Below, in pieces: positions 24,387 through 32,003 of a stretch of 35,449 nt of DNA. A model generated the notes under the pieces. The model made no database searches. It was not told the origin of the DNA and saw only the letters and a list, made by a program, of their open reading frames with translations. Within the stretch, counting starts at the first letter, position 1, and each line of letters starts with the position of its first letter. Both the position numbers and the translations under genes were made by a program. Source of the DNA: Kocuria sp. (GTDB lineage: Bacteria > Actinomycetota > Actinomycetes > Actinomycetales > Micrococcaceae); the NCBI GenBank assembly GCA_030454085.1, contig JAKDJD010000024.1:1-35449 (forward strand). Reading direction: 5' to 3'.

Positions 24387-25715
24387 TTACGCGGGCTCCG
24401 CGCCGTCGGTGCCTCCCCCTCCAGCCAGATGCCCCCGGAGGGTCGCGGCGTCGTAGTCCGTGCGGAATCGGCCGCGTTTCTGGAGTTCCGGAATCACCTG
24501 GTCCACGAAGTCCTCGATGCCGCCCGGCAGGGTCGGGGGCATCAGGTTGAACCCGTCCGCTCCCCCGTGGTCCATCCAGTGCTCGATCTGATCGGCAATG
24601 GTCTCCGGGGTCCCGACCATGGTGCAGTGTCCGCCACCGGCCGCGAGTCGCCCCAGGAGCTCGCGCACCGTGGGGCGCTCGGCTTCGATAATGCGCAGAA
24701 TCGTCGCGTACCGCCCTTTGGGCCCGGTGAACTGCTCGAGCGGTTCGAGTCCCGGGACCGGCGCATCGAGCTCCCAGTCGCTGCAGTCGCGCTGCACGAA
24801 TTTCCCCAGCTGGCGCAGGGAGGCCTCGACGGGCAGGAGCTCGTCCAGCTCCCTTCGCTTCCGTTCGGCTTCCTCGACGGTCGAGCTCACGTAGGTCACG
24901 AGCCCGGGCATCACGACGACGTCGTCCGGGTTCCGTCCCGCGGCCGCGGCCCGACGACGAATGTCCGTGCGGTATTCCTCGCCCTGTTCGAGGTCGTAGG
25001 CGACGGCGTAGATACCTTCCGCCCGGCGCGATGCGAGGCTTCGTCCCGGTCCGGAGGCGCCGGCCTGGAACAGCACGGGACGCCCCTGCGGCGGTTCGGG
25101 CACGTTGAGCGGACCGGCGACCGAGAAGTGTTCACCCTCGTGGTCCACGCCGTGGATCATGGTCGAGTCGGCGTACCGCCCCTCGCGATCGGCGAGGATC
25201 GAGGCGCGGGGCCACGAATCCCACAGGGCCTGAACCGCGTCGACGAACTCTTCAGCCCGGCGATAGCGTTCCTCGTGCCCCGGCAGGGTTGTCCCACCGT
25301 GGTTGCGCGCCTCGGCGTCGAACATGGACGTCACAACGTTCCAACCGATCCTCCCGCCGCTGATGTGGTCGAGGCTCGCGAGGATCCGGGCCGCATGGAA
25401 GGGAGTCCAGAATGAGCTGGACACCGTGCTGACCAGGCCGATCTTCGACGTCGCCCGCGCCATCGCGGAAAGGCACGTGAGCGGCTCCAGGAACCACGCG
25501 GGAGAGTCTTCGAGTCCGCCGGGGCTCAACGACTGGCCATCGGCGAAGAACACCGCGTCAAGCTTGCCGCGTTCGGCAGTGCGGGCGAGTTCCTCGTAAT
25601 AGGCGATGTCCCCGAGCCTGTCGACCGAGGAGTCCGGGGCCCGCCAGGCCGCATTGTGATGCCCGCACCCGTAGATGAACAGATTGATGTGTGCTTGCTT
25701 TTTCCGGTCGCTCAT
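24387..25715 (-). CDS. LLM-class flavin-dependent monooxygenase (NtaA/SnaA/DszA type)
   Basis: The 442-residue protein is a luciferase-like TIM barrel. Family hallmarks are INLFIYGCGHHNAAWRAPDSS at the start, LDAVFFADGQ, SFWTPFHAARILASLDHISGGRIGWNVVTS and PVLFQAGASGPGRSLASRRAEGIYAV. Relatives use FMNH2 supplied by a reductase and O2 to attack C-N, C-S or ring bonds (nitrilotriacetate, dibenzothiophene sulfone; RutA opens uracil). The substrate here is unknown. The ATG at 25715 overlaps the SDR stop by 4 bases (ATGA), so translation is coupled. The pair lies under a TPP riboswitch, which points to thiamin metabolism. An upstream extension to 25772 is rejected because it would run into the SDR gene. 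Confidence 0.9.
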   Translation of the reverse strand: MSDRKKQAHINLFIYGCGHHNAAWRAPDSSVDRLGDIAYYEELARTAERGKLDAVFFADGQSLSPGGLEDSPAWFLEPLTCLSAMARATSKIGLVSTVSSSFWTPFHAARILASLDHISGGRIGWNVVTSMFDAEARNHGGTTLPGHEERYRRAEEFVDAVQALWDSWPRASILADREGRYADSTMIHGVDHEGEHFSVAGPLNVPEPPQGRPVLFQAGASGPGRSLASRRAEGIYAVAYDLEQGEEYRTDIRRRAAAAGRNPDDVVVMPGLVTYVSSTVEEAERKRRELDELLPVEASLRQLGKFVQRDCSDWELDAPVPGLEPLEQFTGPKGRYATILRIIEAERPTVRELLGRLAAGGGHCTMVGTPETIADQIEHWMDHGGADGFNLMPPTLPGGIEDFVDQVIPELQKRGRFRTDYDAATLRGHLAGGGGTDGAEPA

Positions 25716-26494
25716 CCTTTGACCAGCCCTCCGTCGACGATCAGGTTCTGACCGGTGACCGCACGCGCCCATGGGGAGGCGAAGAAGAGGACGGCGTCGG
25801 CCAGTTCGTCCGGGGAGGTGACGGAACGCAGGGGCGTGCCCTCGGCGATCGCGTCGAAGACTTCGGCCGGCGTCGCCGAACTCGCGTCGGTCTCCCGCAA
25901 CAGACCACCCGAGACCATATTGACCGTAATGCCCTCCGGCCCCAGGTCATGCGAGAAGGTCCTGGTCAGGGACAACAGTGCGGCCTTGGCCGCCGTGTAG
26001 TCGTGGTACGGGACCACGGGGTTCTGAAAAAGGTTCGTACCGATGTTCACGATGCGCCCGAATCCCCGTTCGGCCATCCCGGGCCGGAGCGCCTGGATCA
26101 TCGCGAGCGGCCCATGGAGGGAACCGTCGAGTTGCGTCCGGAATTCCTCGGGGGAGATATCGGCGGCCTTCGACCGCGCCTCGCCGTTGAAGCTGAAATC
26201 CACCAGGGCGTTATTCACCAGCGTAGTCGGGGCGGAATCGAAGAATTCCGAGGACGACGCCGCAAATTCCTGGATGCTCTCCCGGTCGCGAATGTCGAGG
26301 TTCGCGCACCGGGCCCGGTCGGGGTAGTCATCGACGATGCGCTGGGCATCGTCCTTGCTGCGGTGATACCCGATCACCACCCGGGCGCCTTCTCTGAGGA
26401 ACGCTCGGCTGATGCTCGCCCCCAGGCCCCGCGCGCCGCCGGTGACGACGACGATGTGCTCGTTCAGGGGAATCGCGGTGCGTGTTTCTGTCAT
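25712..26494 (-). CDS. SDR family oxidoreductase under TPP riboswitch control
   Basis: The protein of 260 residues is a classical short-chain dehydrogenase: TGGARGLG nucleotide loop at 18-25, LVNNALVD, the active-site YTAAK, and a C-terminus GQNLIVDGGLVKG like 3-oxoacyl-ACP reductases. The usual catalytic Ser, 13 residues before the Tyr, is Thr here (NIGTNLFQNPVVPYHDY), which may be a family trait. ATG 26494 has AGAGAGG 8 bases upstream. ATG 26530, in frame and 12 codons longer, has a better GAGGGAGG at the same distance, and that site lies in a possible regulatory hairpin, so the longer form is a real alternative. It is the first gene after the riboswitch and is coupled to the monooxygenase. 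Confidence 0.88.
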   Translation of the reverse strand: MTETRTAIPLNEHIVVVTGGARGLGASISRAFLREGARVVIGYHRSKDDAQRIVDDYPDRARCANLDIRDRESIQEFAASSSEFFDSAPTTLVNNALVDFSFNGEARSKAADISPEEFRTQLDGSLHGPLAMIQALRPGMAERGFGRIVNIGTNLFQNPVVPYHDYTAAKAALLSLTRTFSHDLGPEGITVNMVSGGLLRETDASSATPAEVFDAIAEGTPLRSVTSPDELADAVLFFASPWARAVTGQNLIVDGGLVKG

Positions 26495-26537
26495 GGTCTC
26501 TGCCTCTCTGCCGAGGCGAAGGCACCCCATAGAGCGA

Positions 26538-26582
26538 GCCTCCCTCGACGAGAGCGGAGGTGCGCGGGTACGCGAGCGCTCT
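26538..26582 (-). promoter_or_regulatory. Likely expression platform of the TPP riboswitch
   Basis: On the minus strand CCTCC (26560-26556) can pair with GGAGG (26542-26538), with an inner CTC/GAG extension, hiding the GGGAGG ribosome site of ATG 26530. Alternatively AGAGCG (26582-26577), directly after aptamer stem P1, can pair with CGCTCT (26556-26551) and free that site. These are mutually exclusive folds of the kind expected for translational control. This is inferred from pairing only. Confidence 0.4.
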
Positions 26583-26664
26583 GCGGACATTCCCTTCGCC
26601 AGTGCTAACTGCATCAGGTTCGACGGGTTTCATCTCAGCCTCCCTCGGAGGCACCCCGTGTCGC
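26583..26664 (-). promoter_or_regulatory. TPP (THI-box) riboswitch aptamer
   Basis: The minus strand shows the conserved parts in order: ACGGGGTGCC (26659-26650), a P3 stem GCCTCC/GGAGGC, CTGAGA (26638-26633), ACCCGT, ACCTGAT (26619-26613), a short P5 region with GTTAGCACTGGC, and GGGAATGT (26594-26587). P1 is GACA (26662-26659) with TGTC (26589-26586), extended by GC pairs across a bulge. TPP binding normally turns the downstream genes off. The 5' half overlaps the last codons of efeB. Confidence 0.95.
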
Positions 26665-28048
26665 GCGTCTCATCGTAGCACCGCTCATCGAACAGGCGCT
26701 GGCCCACCATGGCGTCTCCTTCTCGAATGCCCGGCGGTACCGCGAAGAGGGCAGAGGCCTGGTGCTGGAGGTACTCCGTGAGGGCATCCTTCTCGGTCAT
26801 CTTCTTCAGTACCGGGTAGAAACCCGTCCGCGGATCGCGCACGAACGCAACGAAGAACATCCCAGCGTCCAGACGGCCCAGCGAGTCGTTGCCGTCGGTG
26901 TAGTTGTAACTGCGGCGGAGCATCCGGACGCCCTGGTTATTGTCGGCGCCGACCACCGCCACATGCGAGTCAGCAGGGATCGCGGTGCCACCGTCTCGAC
27001 CCGGGGCGGCGAAGTCTGGTCGAGCGAATTCGTCCGAATCCTGTGGATCGGAAACCGACAAGGGCGCACCGTGATATTTGTCCCGACCGATCACCTCTTG
27101 CTGTTCGGAGAGTCGGACACGATCCCAAACCTCCAGGTGCATGTGGATCTTGCGCGCGACGACGTAGGTCCCGCCGTTCAGCCAGGAGGCCGCGGCGTCG
27201 TCCTCCGGCTGGACCCACACGTGGCGGCGCAGGAGCTCGGCGTCGTCCTCCGCCTTGAGGTTCGCGGTTCCGTCCTTGAAGCCGAGCAGATTTCGCGGGG
27301 TCCGCTGCTCTTTCGACGTCGATGAGCTGCGCCCGTATCCGATCTGACCCCACTTGAGCGTCGCGGACCCGAAGGCGATGCGGGTCAGGTTTCGGACCGC
27401 GTGCACGCAGACCTGGGGGTCGTTCGAGCAGGTCTGGATCAGGATGTCCCCGTCGCTGGCCGCCGCCCGCAGTGCCTCATTCGCGAATTTGGGGACACCG
27501 TCGGCCAGGACCCGCGGCATTCTGTCTTTGAGGCCGAAACGGTCACCGCCGTGCTCGTCCACGAACAGGGAACGCCCGAACCCGAAGGTGATGGTCAACC
27601 CGCTCGGCGGATACCCCCACACCTCGCCGGTGTCCGTCGGCGGCAGCTCGACGGTGTTCTCTGCACCTCCCACCGGTTCGCCCGCAACCATCTTCTCCGC
27701 CGCGGAAGTCCACGCGGTAAGCAGTCGCTGGAGCCCGTCCCGATTCCGGGTGGTGACCGTGTAGGCGACCGTATACATGGTGTCCTGGGCGGGCGTCAGG
27801 ATTCCTTGTTGGACCTCCCCGCGGAAACGGTACCGAAGTTCGTCCGGGCCGGATGCCGCAGCGGCGTCGATCCCCCTCCGGTGCCCCAGGACCTCACCGC
27901 CGAAGCCCGAGACCCCCATGAGACCCGCGACGCCGGCCGCGCCGACCAGCCTGCGCCGGGAGAACCCCCGATTCCGCCCGCTGGTCGGCACGGCCTCACC
28001 CCCTGCCGGGTCCTTGATATCGTTCCCGGCATGCTCGTGTGCTGACAT
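26630..28048 (-). CDS. efeB: EfeB, Tat-exported Dyp-type heme peroxidase/deferrochelatase
   Basis: The 472-residue protein is the peroxidase of the EfeUOB iron importer; it works outside the membrane and is thought to oxidise Fe(II) or handle heme. A twin-arginine signal SRRRLVGAAGVAGLMGVSGFGG lies at 30-51. The Dyp motif is GFKDG at 256-260 with catalytic D259, and RRSYNYTDGNDSLGRLDAGMFFVAFVRDP is typical of EfeB. Homologues usually end close to the ...VPPGIREGDAMVGQRLFDE stretch; here about 17 more residues (RCYDETRDTGCLRGRLR) are read from the promoter and aptamer of the TPP riboswitch. The gene follows efeO by 14 bases. The ATG at 28048 has only a weak ribosome site, so coupling is likely. 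Confidence 0.93.
   Translation of the reverse strand: MSAHEHAGNDIKDPAGGEAVPTSGRNRGFSRRRLVGAAGVAGLMGVSGFGGEVLGHRRGIDAAAASGPDELRYRFRGEVQQGILTPAQDTMYTVAYTVTTRNRDGLQRLLTAWTSAAEKMVAGEPVGGAENTVELPPTDTGEVWGYPPSGLTITFGFGRSLFVDEHGGDRFGLKDRMPRVLADGVPKFANEALRAAASDGDILIQTCSNDPQVCVHAVRNLTRIAFGSATLKWGQIGYGRSSSTSKEQRTPRNLLGFKDGTANLKAEDDAELLRRHVWVQPEDDAAASWLNGGTYVVARKIHMHLEVWDRVRLSEQQEVIGRDKYHGAPLSVSDPQDSDEFARPDFAAPGRDGGTAIPADSHVAVVGADNNQGVRMLRRSYNYTDGNDSLGRLDAGMFFVAFVRDPRTGFYPVLKKMTEKDALTEYLQHQASALFAVPPGIREGDAMVGQRLFDERCYDETRDTGCLRGRLR
26672..26677 (-). promoter_or_regulatory. Possible -10 element of the riboswitch transcript, inside efeB
   Basis: On the minus strand TACGAT (TANNNT) lies in the efeB tail codons for Tyr-Asp. 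Start of transcription 7-10 bases on would fall at about 26665, the first base of aptamer stem P1. No good -35 is seen. Confidence 0.4.
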
Positions 28049-28062
28049 CGTCGCGGTCGCCC

Positions 28063-29379
28063 CTAGTGGAGGACCGTTCCGGCGATCTTGGACAGCGGCT
28101 CGCTCAGACCGTTGACGGCATCGGAGAACTTCCGCTGCGTCTCGGTGTAGGCGGAGGCGTCCGGCGTTTCCCCGGCGTCTTTCTGGACCGCGGCGACCAG
28201 AGAGTAGTCCCGGAAGGTTTCTGTGCCGTCGTCGGTCCTCCCCGAGACCTGTTCCTCGATCCGGGCCTTCACGGTCCCGAGATTCGATTCGACCGACTCC
28301 GCCAGAGCGGGGTCCTTCTTCCGCACCAAATCCGCCACGTTGCCGTACGCGACCTCGGCCCCCTCGACGTTGGCCTTGAAGTCGTACATGTCGGTGTGGG
28401 AGAAGGTCTCCTCCTCGCCGACGATCTTGGACTTCGCGACCTCCTCCAACAACGACGACGCCCCGGTCGCCACGTCCGCCAGCTTCAGCTCGAAGTCACC
28501 GTCCACGCCCTTGATCTGTCCGTAGACGAGATCGTAGAGCTTCTGGGTGTTCTCGTTCAGATCGTCCGCGGCCTTCTGGCGTTCCTCGTCGCTGGCAAAC
28601 CGGAAGGGCGAGTCGTCGTTCCCGAACAGGTCCGCCTCGATGCGGTGCCATCCGGTCCACCCCTTGAGGACCTCGGGGTCGGTGGGCTCCTTGTGGGCAT
28701 CCGCCGAGAGGTCCTGGACTCGGGCGTCCAGGGCGGCGTCGAGGTCCCCGGCCTCTTCGATCCCGAAGGCCTCGGCCGTGGGTTCGATGCGTTCGTAGTG
28801 CTGGCGCGCCAGCGGGTAAAGGGATTTTGCCTTCTCGACCTCGCCCGAGGTGTAGGCCTTCGCGAACTCCTGGGTCGCGGTCAGTAGCTGGCCCGTCTGG
28901 TCCTTGACGTAGGACGTGTACCCGGTGATCGCTCGATCTTCCGCGGCCTTGGTGTCCTCGGAGACGTCGACGTCGTCTCCTTGGGAGACCTCGAACTCGG
29001 GCAGGCCCACGAAGTTGCCCACCATGTTGGGCTTGCACGCGGTGTAGTACGTGCCTTGTCTGAGCGCGGTGGTGAGCTCGGCGGTCGTGCCGGGACCGAT
29101 GTTCTCTTTCTCGGAGGCGATCTGGAGTTTGTTCTCCGTGAGGATCTCGAACTCGTTGGGTTTGGTTCCCTTGTTCGAGATGCTGAATTCGACCTTGCCC
29201 GAAGGGATCTGCGAGGGCTTCGTGGTGCATGTATCGTCCGTGATGTCCACCGTGACCTTGTGGGCTCCCGGCGCACTCGCCGACGCCCCGGACGAAGCCT
29301 GAGGGTTGTCGGCGCAGGATGCCAGGGTGAGTGCTAGGGCAAAGGTTGCGGGAACGAGCAAATATTTGGTGTTCTTCAT
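28063..29379 (-). CDS. efeO: EfeO, iron-binding lipoprotein with cupredoxin and M75 domains
   Basis: The 438-residue precursor has a lipobox LASC with C22. Residues 40-135 form the cupredoxin-like domain with C51 and C115 where EfeO has its metal-site cysteines. From about 150 on is the imelysin-like M75 domain with H245 and E248 in GWHRIEADLF, the HxxE iron-binding motif. EfeO collects iron outside the cell and passes it to EfeU. The ATG at 29379 follows AGAGGAA. The frame stays open far upstream into efeU, but that is an out-of-frame shadow. It lies between efeU and efeB in one operon. Confidence 0.95.
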   Translation of the reverse strand: MKNTKYLLVPATFALALTLASCADNPQASSGASASAPGAHKVTVDITDDTCTTKPSQIPSGKVEFSISNKGTKPNEFEILTENKLQIASEKENIGPGTTAELTTALRQGTYYTACKPNMVGNFVGLPEFEVSQGDDVDVSEDTKAAEDRAITGYTSYVKDQTGQLLTATQEFAKAYTSGEVEKAKSLYPLARQHYERIEPTAEAFGIEEAGDLDAALDARVQDLSADAHKEPTDPEVLKGWTGWHRIEADLFGNDDSPFRFASDEERQKAADDLNENTQKLYDLVYGQIKGVDGDFELKLADVATGASSLLEEVAKSKIVGEEETFSHTDMYDFKANVEGAEVAYGNVADLVRKKDPALAESVESNLGTVKARIEEQVSGRTDDGTETFRDYSLVAAVQKDAGETPDASAYTETQRKFSDAVNGLSEPLSKIAGTVLH

Positions 29380-29401
29380 GATTTCCTCTGGGTGTGGTGA
29401 G

Positions 29402-29425
29402 GGCCCGAGCGACGTCGTCCGGGCC
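29402..29425 (-). promoter_or_regulatory. Palindromic hairpin between efeU and efeO
   Basis: GGCCCG (29402-29407) and CGGGCC (29420-29425) flank the perfect 8-base palindrome CGACGTCG, giving a 24-base imperfect dyad in the 95-base gap. It may protect or partly terminate the mRNA and so set the ratio of transporter to binding protein. The role is a guess. Confidence 0.35.
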
Positions 29426-29474
29426 TGCGGCGTGGAAGAAAGTCTGTGGGGCGCCCGGTGGCGGCTCCTCCGGG

Positions 29475-30347
29475 TCAGTGGGGTTTCCCAGCCGGCACGG
29501 TCTCGGAGGGGGCTTTCCGCCCGATCCCGGAGCGACAGGCGTACAGGACGGCTATCGGGACGAAGTACGCGATCCACGCGATGACCTGAAGCACCGTGGG
29601 CTGGAGGTTCACCTGGAAGGTGGCCTGGCCGAGGACGTAGAGCCAGAACAGAGGGGAGCCAGCGGCCGGAAGGCTGCCGCTGAGGTCCCACGCGTGATTC
29701 ATGATGCCGGGAAGTACCCCCGCCTCCTGGAGGTCTCCGATCCCGTAGGAGCAGATCCCGGCCGCGACAAGGATCAGGAAGCAACTCGTGATGGAGAAGA
29801 ATCTGCGGAGGTCGATGGTGCGGGCCCCGCGGTAGACGAGGTGGCCGAGCAGGAGGGCCAGGAGCAGGCCGGTGACCACTCCCGCGGTGGTCGCCACGGC
29901 GTTGGTCTCGATGGACGAACGAACCGTGGCCCAGATGAACAGCGCGGTTTCGACCCCTTCCCGTCCCACGGCCAGGACCGCGATCCACACCATCCCCCAA
30001 CCCGAGGACCGCTCGACCAGGGATCGCCGCGTGGACGACTCCAGTTCCTGCTCGAGGCCCCCGGAGTGACGGCCCATCCAAAAGATCATCCACGTCACCA
30101 TCGCCACGGCAACCAGAGACAGGCCACCACCGATGATTTCCTGGGCTTGGAACGTCAGGGTCTTCGGCCCCCAGGTCAGCGCGGCACCGATCGCCAGCGG
30201 GATGAGGGCTGCCAGGCCGACTCCGAGCCAGAGCCGGGGAAGCACGTCTCGTCGATCGGCCTTGACCAGGCATGCGACGAGGACCCCCACGATGAGGGAC
30301 GCCTCGAAGCCCTCACGGAGGGCGATCAACAGGTTTGCGAGGAACAC
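29475..30347 (-). CDS. efeU: EfeU, FTR1-family iron permease
   Basis: The 290-residue protein has seven membrane helices and the two REGxE iron-path motifs of the FTR1/OFeT family: REGFE at 11-15 and REGVE at 129-133. It imports iron in the EfeUOB system. The start codon is GTG at 30347 with GGAGA before it. No frameshift is present, unlike the cryptic copy in E. coli K-12. It is first in the efeUOB operon. Upstream lies an AT-rich promoter region with DtxR/IdeR-like sequences, consistent with induction under iron shortage. Confidence 0.95.
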   Translation of the reverse strand: MFLANLLIALREGFEASLIVGVLVACLVKADRRDVLPRLWLGVGLAALIPLAIGAALTWGPKTLTFQAQEIIGGGLSLVAVAMVTWMIFWMGRHSGGLEQELESSTRRSLVERSSGWGMVWIAVLAVGREGVETALFIWATVRSSIETNAVATTAGVVTGLLLALLLGHLVYRGARTIDLRRFFSITSCFLILVAAGICSYGIGDLQEAGVLPGIMNHAWDLSGSLPAAGSPLFWLYVLGQATFQVNLQPTVLQVIAWIAYFVPIAVLYACRSGIGRKAPSETVPAGKPH

Positions 30348-30416
30348 AGAATCTCCATGACACCGTGAATCGTCGGATGCCTACGGTGGGCCCCCGACGG
30401 CCGGATAGACAGAAGA

Positions 30417-30473
30417 AGTATACCCTTAATTACTATGAAGCATTACCTATGTAGTTAGAGTAGCAAACCTTTA
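30417..30473 (-). promoter_or_regulatory. efeUOB promoter with possible DtxR/IdeR boxes
   Basis: On the minus strand TATACT (30422-30417) is a good -10; the -35 is unclear. TAAAGGTTTGCTACTCTAA (30473-30455) matches the DtxR consensus TTAGGTTAGGCTAACCTAA at 12 of 19 positions, and a second half-site TAGGTAATGCT (30449-30439) overlaps the -35 area. Both are imperfect. The rest of the 30348-30571 gap holds nothing else I can support. Confidence 0.4.
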
Positions 30474-30571
30474 TCGGCGGCATGTGCACAGCGGGACGTC
30501 CCCCTGAACGCGGCGTCGTCGCTACCCGGGGCATGGGCATCCTCCGCCGGAATGCGTCCCAGGAATGTGCC

Positions 30572-31951
30572 TCAGGCCCGGATCCACACGTCAGAACGCG
30601 AGCGCCACCCCAAGGTGATACCCCGCAGGCCCATGAAGCCCAAGGCGTAGGCGAGCCATATGCAGACGAAACCCCAGCGGTCGACGCCGTCACCCTGGTC
30701 GCCGCTCACGACCAGAATCCACCAGAGCAACGGAGAGTAGACGACCAGGCACACGAAGGAGGCCAGCGCCAAGTACTTCACGTCCTGGGCCCCGATCAGC
30801 ACGCCGTCGAGGATGAAGACGTACGAGGCCAAAGGCTGTCCGATGGCCACCACGATCATGGCGATCGCGAAGAGATGCTGGACCTGGGGGTCGGGGGTGA
30901 AGGCCCAGCCGAATCCGTAGCCCAGGATCGGGCAAATGAGCCCGGTGATCACGCCGAAGCCCAGCGACCACCGGATCAGGCGGTTCATGAGCCCCCGGAC
31001 GTGCTGTTTCTCGGAGTCCAAGGTCAGGTCCCGGCTGCCCATTTCTTTCCCGAGCAGGGCCTGTGCGGCGATCGCGAGCGCATCGAGCCCGAAAGCCATG
31101 AACCCGAAGAGCGACATGGTCAATTGGTAGCCGGCCAGGTTGACGGGCCCCTGATGAGTGACCACGAAGACGGTCAGGAGCATCGCGGCACGCATCGAGG
31201 CCGTACGCAGCATGAGCCAGGACCCGACCGAGAGGATCTCGCCGATCCGTCGCGACGTCGTCCTCCAAGAGATGCCGTGCTCCCGAGACCCACCCATGAT
31301 CATGCGCAAATAGATCGCCGCCATGCCCCACTGGACCAGGGACGTGCCGATGGCAGAACCCGCGACCCCGAGGTCGAGGAGGAACACCAGGATCAGGTTG
31401 AGGACGATGTTCACCCCGGCCCCGACCGAGGCGACGTACAGGGGCGTCCTGGTGTCCTGGAGGCCGCGCAGAATTCCCAGAGCGGCCAGAACGATCAGCA
31501 TTCCGGGAAGGCCGGGCATCGACCAGCGCATGTAGGCCACCGCATGGTCCAGGGTCTCGCCCTGCGCGCCCATGTGCCCGAGGACTGTCGGCGCGAGGAC
31601 GGCCCCAGCGACGGCGAGCACGATGCCGATCCCGAGCGCGACCCAGAGACCATCCCGACCCTTCTCATAGGCGGCTTTGAGGTTTCGTGCACCGAAGAAC
31701 CGTGCAACGGCCGGGGTGGTCGAGTAGGACAAAAAGATCATGAGCCCGATGACGGTCTGGACCACGGTCGACGCGACGGAGAGACCGGCCAATTGTTTGG
31801 TTCCGAGGTGACCGACGATCGAAGTGTCGGCGAGGATGAAGATGGGCTCGGAGATCAAAGCTCCGAAGGCGGGGAGTGCGAGGGCCAGAATCTGCCGGTT
31901 CAGGCTTTTCGCGGACGTCTCGGCAGGTCTCTGGTCAGGAGGATTGTTCAC
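30572..31951 (-). CDS. MATE family efflux transporter (DinF-like)
   Basis: The 459-residue protein has twelve membrane helices in two similar halves, as in MATE exporters that expel cationic drugs against Na+ or H+. Features are the start RQILALALPAFGALISEPIFILADTSIVGHLG, QLAGLSVAS, and in the middle GILRGLQDTRTPLYVASVGAGVNIVLNLILV, typical of the DinF branch. It starts with GTG at 31951 without a ribosome site; TAGACT ends 6 bases upstream, so the mRNA is probably leaderless. It diverges from a UvrA-like ATPase across only 52 bases. Confidence 0.9.
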   Translation of the reverse strand: MNNPPDQRPAETSAKSLNRQILALALPAFGALISEPIFILADTSIVGHLGTKQLAGLSVASTVVQTVIGLMIFLSYSTTPAVARFFGARNLKAAYEKGRDGLWVALGIGIVLAVAGAVLAPTVLGHMGAQGETLDHAVAYMRWSMPGLPGMLIVLAALGILRGLQDTRTPLYVASVGAGVNIVLNLILVFLLDLGVAGSAIGTSLVQWGMAAIYLRMIMGGSREHGISWRTTSRRIGEILSVGSWLMLRTASMRAAMLLTVFVVTHQGPVNLAGYQLTMSLFGFMAFGLDALAIAAQALLGKEMGSRDLTLDSEKQHVRGLMNRLIRWSLGFGVITGLICPILGYGFGWAFTPDPQVQHLFAIAMIVVAIGQPLASYVFILDGVLIGAQDVKYLALASFVCLVVYSPLLWWILVVSGDQGDGVDRWGFVCIWLAYALGFMGLRGITLGWRSRSDVWIRA

Positions 31952-31957
31952 CCGGTC

Positions 31958-31986
31958 AGTCTAGGAGGAGCTCGGGTCTCGGGTCA
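31958..31986 (-). promoter_or_regulatory. Promoter of the MATE gene, leaderless arrangement
   Basis: On the minus strand TGACCC (31986-31981) and TAGACT (31963-31958) are 17 bases apart. The GTG start begins 7 bases after the -10, where transcription should begin. Confidence 0.5.
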
Positions 31987-32003
31987 TCTGGTTGAATCAC
32001 ATC

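Noticed and set aside
29380..30273. Upstream extension of the efeO frame (736 codons in total)
   Set aside because: EfeO has a clear lipoprotein start at 29379 with a ribosome site; the extension is an out-of-frame shadow of efeU with Arg/Pro-rich, low-complexity translation.
31964..31971. GAGGAG-type ribosome site for the UvrA-like gene
   Set aside because: The AGGAGGAG around 31964-31970 is more than 30 bases before ATG 32004 and 20 before TTG 31992, too far to serve either start.
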